Origin: Flavobacteriaceae bacterium | GTDB lineage: Bacteria > Bacteroidota > Bacteroidia > Flavobacteriales > Flavobacteriaceae | Direction: 5' to 3' | DNA: 8,962 bases | Assembly: GCA_023301205.1 (NCBI GenBank) | Contig: JALZVC010000204.1 | Location: 1-8,962 of the forward strand | Made by a program: the position numbers and the translations under genes | The notes under the pieces: model-generated | What the model was told of the DNA's origin: nothing | The model's database searches: none | The model's input: only the letters and a program-made list of their open reading frames with translations | Part shown: in pieces, positions 6,700-8,962 of the stretch | Layout of the letters: every line of letters begins with the position of its first letter | Numbering within the stretch: the first letter of the stretch is position 1

Positions 6700-7230
6700 T
6701 TATTCTTTTATATGTTGATATACTATTTCGTCTTTAAAATTTCCTTCGGAAATAATCCAATCTTTTTTAACCCCTATTTTTTTAAACCCTTGATTTTCAA
6801 ACAGCGTAATACTCGCTGTATTTCCTGATGTGATATTTGCAAAAAGTTGATGTACTTGATATGCATCAAATACATAATTACACAACGTATCTAAAGCATC
6901 TGCACCAAATCCTTTACCTCGAGCTCCTTCAATTAGTAAAATACCAACACCCACTCTCCTATTCTTGGGGTCAAAATCGAACAAATCAATAAACCCTAAG
7001 GCGTCCTCAGTATCGGCTTTTGTAATGACCAATCGCAATTGTTTGGCTTCATAAATATCTTGATGTGCATTACTTAAATATTGCTTTAAAACATGTTTAG
7101 AATAAGGTGCTTGGGTATTACTCAGTTCCCAATAATCTGTAGTATTCTCAACAGAAAATAAGAACGCTACATCTTCTGGCTCTAGTGCTCTTAGCACGAC
7201 TTTTTCACCTCTTAAGTTTATTGCTCCCAT
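6700..7230 (-). CDS. GNAT-family N-acetyltransferase
   Basis: The 176-residue protein belongs to the GNAT superfamily, in the RimJ/SpeG-like branch, and should transfer an acetyl group from acetyl-CoA to an amine. The N-terminal LRALEPEDVAFLFSVENT (13-30) is typical of this branch. The acetyl-CoA binding motif A is ARGKGFGADAL (103-113, R104-GKGFG). Motif B appears as N137 and SITLFENQGFKKIG (140-153). Substrate specificity cannot be read from sequence; candidates include polyamines, protein N-termini and antibiotic-like amines. Its ATG at 7230 lies inside dapF, overlapping its end by 13 bases, and its stop abuts mltG. This makes it the middle gene of a compact dapF-GNAT-mltG operon and suggests coupled translation. 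A link to cell-wall metabolism is only a guess from position. Confidence 0.88.
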   Translation of the reverse strand: MGAINLRGEKVVLRALEPEDVAFLFSVENTTDYWELSNTQAPYSKHVLKQYLSNAHQDIYEAKQLRLVITKADTEDALGFIDLFDFDPKNRRVGVGILLIEGARGKGFGADALDTLCNYVFDAYQVHQLFANITSGNTASITLFENQGFKKIGVKKDWIISEGNFKDEIVYQHIKE

Positions 7231-7994
7231 ATTCCTTTAAATACCATTGTTGCTGGACCTTCTAAAAATACATTTTTATAACCAGTATTCCCCGGAGTAA
7301 ATCGAACTCGAAGCGTTCCTCCTGGCGTCAATAAACTCGCTTTATGCTCTTGTAATTTATTCATTTTATGCAAGGCAAGCGCAACTGCTGTTACTCCAGT
7401 ACCACAAGAAAGTGTCTCATCTTCTACCCCACGTTCATAAGTTCTAACTTTAAAGACGTCATTAGAAATTTGTTCTACAAAATTTACATTTGCTCCAGCT
7501 TCTCCGTACACATTACATCTTATATCCTTTCCTTTATTTTTTACGTCAAAATCGTCTAATTCTTTTACTAGCTGAACGTGATGCGGCGACCCTGTATTTA
7601 AAAAAATAAAATTTTCTGAAATTTTAAAATCAGATACATCAATCATCTTTAAGGATACTATTTCATCATTTATATGTGCCTCGTGCAAACCATCTGTGGC
7701 TATAAATTCTGTTTCGTTAGAAATGATTCCTAAACTTCTCGCAAAATCGACGATGCATCTTCCGCCATTACCACACATAGAGCTTTGGTTTCCATCTGCA
7801 TTATAGTACACCATTTTAAAATCTGAAGCGACGTCTTCCTCTAATAAAATTAGTCCATCTGCTCCTATCCCAAATTTGCGATCACACATACTCGCAACGA
7901 GCTGTGTATCGTCTTTAGGGAAAGTCAAATCTCGATTATCAAGGATGACAAAATCATTTCCGGTACCCTGATATTTATAAAAAGTCAATTTCAT
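7218..7994 (-). CDS. dapF: Diaminopimelate epimerase DapF
   Basis: DapF converts LL- to meso-diaminopimelate in the cytosol, the last step before lysine and a building block of peptidoglycan. The 258-residue protein carries both catalytic cysteines of this PLP-independent racemase: C74 in SSMCGNGGRC (71-80) and C197 in ETLSCGTGVTAVALAL (193-208). The conserved N-terminal KYQGTGNDFVILDN (7-20) and GAGANVNF-like EAGANVNFVE (165-174) are also present. The start is set at 7994 (MKLTFYKYQG). An in-frame upstream ATG at 8018 would add eight residues foreign to the family, and it lies upstream of the promoter -7 box at 8001-8008, so it is unlikely. The gene is the first of a leftward operon with the GNAT gene and mltG, and is divergent from the HtrA-type protease. 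Confidence 0.97.
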   Translation of the reverse strand: MKLTFYKYQGTGNDFVILDNRDLTFPKDDTQLVASMCDRKFGIGADGLILLEEDVASDFKMVYYNADGNQSSMCGNGGRCIVDFARSLGIISNETEFIATDGLHEAHINDEIVSLKMIDVSDFKISENFIFLNTGSPHHVQLVKELDDFDVKNKGKDIRCNVYGEAGANVNFVEQISNDVFKVRTYERGVEDETLSCGTGVTAVALALHKMNKLQEHKASLLTPGGTLRVRFTPGNTGYKNVFLEGPATMVFKGIWEQ

Positions 7995-8000
7995 AGGAAG

Positions 8001-8031
8001 CAAAGGTATAAAAAGCAAAAGGCATCACTAA
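8001..8031 (-). promoter_or_regulatory. Promoter of dapF, giving a near-leaderless transcript
   Basis: On the minus strand a perfect -7 box TACCTTTG (8008-8001) is preceded, 19 bases upstream, by TTAG (8031-8028), one mismatch from TTTG. The -7 box ends only 6 bases before the dapF ATG at 7994. Transcription should therefore start at or within a few bases of the start codon. Confidence 0.65.
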
Positions 8032-8062
8032 CTTTTCTTATATGTTAATGGTTGTTAATTTT

Positions 8063-8088
8063 TGTAACCCCACATAATATTCGTCGTC
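8063..8088 (+). promoter_or_regulatory. Possible ECF sigma-factor promoter of the HtrA-type protease
   Basis: TGTAAC (8063-8068), a 16-base spacer, and CGTC (8085-8088) match the general ECF promoter pattern (AAC-type -35, CGTC-type -10, 16-17 spacer) known from sigma-W, -X and -M in other bacteria. A start near 8095 would leave a leader of about 35 bases. The DegP/HtrA family is a classic envelope-stress target. A housekeeping -7-like box, TACCTTTA (8099-8106), has no -33 partner. Confidence 0.5.
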
Positions 8089-8129
8089 AAATAAGTGTTA
8101 CCTTTATATAACCTTTAAACATACAACAC

Positions 8130-8962
8130 ATGAAACAGACCATGAAATTATTTGCTGTAGCGCTTTTAGCTGGAGTTGCATCGATAGGAGGATATAAAAT
8201 GTTAGATGAAGATCAAGTCGTTATTAAAACAGAAATACTTGAGGAAAACCCAATATATACACCCACAACATTTACCAATACTAAAGCGGTAAATACAGGA
8301 ATTGATTTTACTGTCGCGGCAGAAAAAACGGTTAACGCAGTGGTTCACGTAAAAAATAAAACGATTAGTAAGCAACCTACAAATGTATTTGATTTGTTTA
8401 ATGGAGGTGGTGAGCCAAGATCGATGCTAGGTACAGGGAGTGGCGTTATTATTTCGCCAGACGGCTTTATTGTAACTAACAATCACGTGATAGAAAATGC
8501 AAGCGAACTAACCATAACGTTAAACAATAATAAAACCTACGAAGCCGAACTAGTAGGTACAGATCCTAAAACAGATATTGCGTTGATACGTATAATTGCA
8601 GACGATGAAGAATTCCCTTACGTAGCTTTTGCAGACTCTAATGAAATAAAAATTGGAGAATGGGTACTTGCCGTAGGAAACCCTTTTAATCTTACCTCTA
8701 CGGTTACCGCGGGTATTGTAAGTGCCAAGGCAAGAGATCTTGCTGGCGATAGCGATACACAGTCATTTATACAAACAGATGCTGCCGTAAATAGAGGAAA
8801 TAGCGGTGGCGCCTTAGTTAATGTAAACGGAGAACTAGTAGGTATCAATACGGCTATTACAAGTGAAACCGGATCTTTTGTAGGATATTCTTTTGCAGTA
8901 CCTTCTAACAATGCACGTAAAGTGATTGAAGACATTATGGAATTTGGTGATGTTCAACGCGG
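8130..8962 (+). CDS. htrA: HtrA/DegP-family periplasmic serine protease (3' end outside window)
   Basis: An open frame from the ATG at 8130 runs to the window edge with no stop, giving 277 complete residues. A positively charged start and hydrophobic stretch (about 5-21) form a signal peptide or membrane anchor. The trypsin-like domain has the full catalytic triad: H119 in TNNHVI (116-121), D149 in KTDIALI (147-153) and S225 in RGNSGGAL (222-229). GTGSGVIISPDGFIVTNNH (101-119) and VGNPFNLTSTVTAGIVSA (182-199) are typical of the Do/DegP family. The region before the core (NGGGEPRSMLG, about 91-101) is short, more like DegQ/DegS than E. coli DegP. One or two PDZ domains are expected beyond the edge but cannot be seen. 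The role is degradation or refolding of damaged envelope proteins. It is divergent from dapF with a 135-bp gap. A second Met at residue 5 is a less likely start. Confidence 0.95.
   Translation, partial: MKQTMKLFAVALLAGVASIGGYKMLDEDQVVIKTEILEENPIYTPTTFTNTKAVNTGIDFTVAAEKTVNAVVHVKNKTISKQPTNVFDLFNGGGEPRSMLGTGSGVIISPDGFIVTNNHVIENASELTITLNNNKTYEAELVGTDPKTDIALIRIIADDEEFPYVAFADSNEIKIGEWVLAVGNPFNLTSTVTAGIVSAKARDLAGDSDTQSFIQTDAAVNRGNSGGALVNVNGELVGINTAITSETGSFVGYSFAVPSNNARKVIEDIMEFGDVQR

Noticed and set aside
7995..8018. Upstream in-frame ATG at 8018 as the dapF start
   Set aside because: It would add MLFIPLLP, unlike the family N-terminus, and it lies upstream of the likely -7 box, so the transcript would not include it.
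8051..8070. GGTT...AACC imperfect inverted repeat upstream of the protease gene as a regulator site
   Set aside because: Only the four outer bases of each arm pair well; the TGTAAC part is better explained as an ECF-type -35 box.
8618..8935. Minus-strand open frame of 105 codons inside the protease gene
   Set aside because: It is antisense to the conserved catalytic domain of the HtrA-type protease, has low-complexity content and no recognisable domain; it is a shadow frame.

Overview
The window looks like chromosomal housekeeping DNA from a member of the Flavobacteriaceae (phylum Bacteroidota). Four things point this way: AT-rich DNA with A-rich start-codon leaders and no Shine-Dalgarno sequences, promoter boxes of the Bacteroidota type (TTTG / TAnnTTTG), a secreted protein with a type IX secretion (T9SS) C-terminal sorting domain, and the gene order around dnaA. 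The genus cannot be read from the sequence with confidence.

Left part (1-2540): a hotdog-fold acyl-CoA thioesterase, cut by the window's left edge, is read leftward. It is divergent from dnaA, the replication initiator. The 207-bp gap between them holds a -7-like box and two degenerate DnaA-box-like sites. dnaA ends in a clear hairpin terminator and is followed by a low-molecular-weight protein tyrosine phosphatase.

Middle part (2582-5436): a secreted glucose/sorbosone-dehydrogenase-type beta-propeller with a T9SS tail ends in its own hairpin terminator. Next is a divergent RsmI-type SAM methyltransferase. It faces, with one base between the two stop codons, a leftward gene for an exported lysozyme-like protein. 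That gene has an almost textbook Bacteroidota promoter. Its likely terminator lies inside the methyltransferase reading frame.

Right part (5656-8962): dapF, a GNAT acetyltransferase and mltG form a tightly packed leftward operon. DapF makes meso-diaminopimelate for peptidoglycan and lysine, and MltG cuts nascent glycan strands. With the lysozyme-like gene downstream, this makes a leftward block with a cell-wall theme. Divergent from dapF is an HtrA/DegP-type periplasmic protease, cut by the right edge after its catalytic domain. Its upstream region carries a good match to an extracytoplasmic-function (ECF) sigma promoter, which would suit envelope-stress control.

I found no mobile element, CRISPR array, tRNA, rRNA or broken gene. 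No intergenic stretch reaches 300 bases; the longest are about 207 and 219 bp. I do not see an obviously new multi-gene system. The points worth a second look are regulatory layouts and a few divergent family members.
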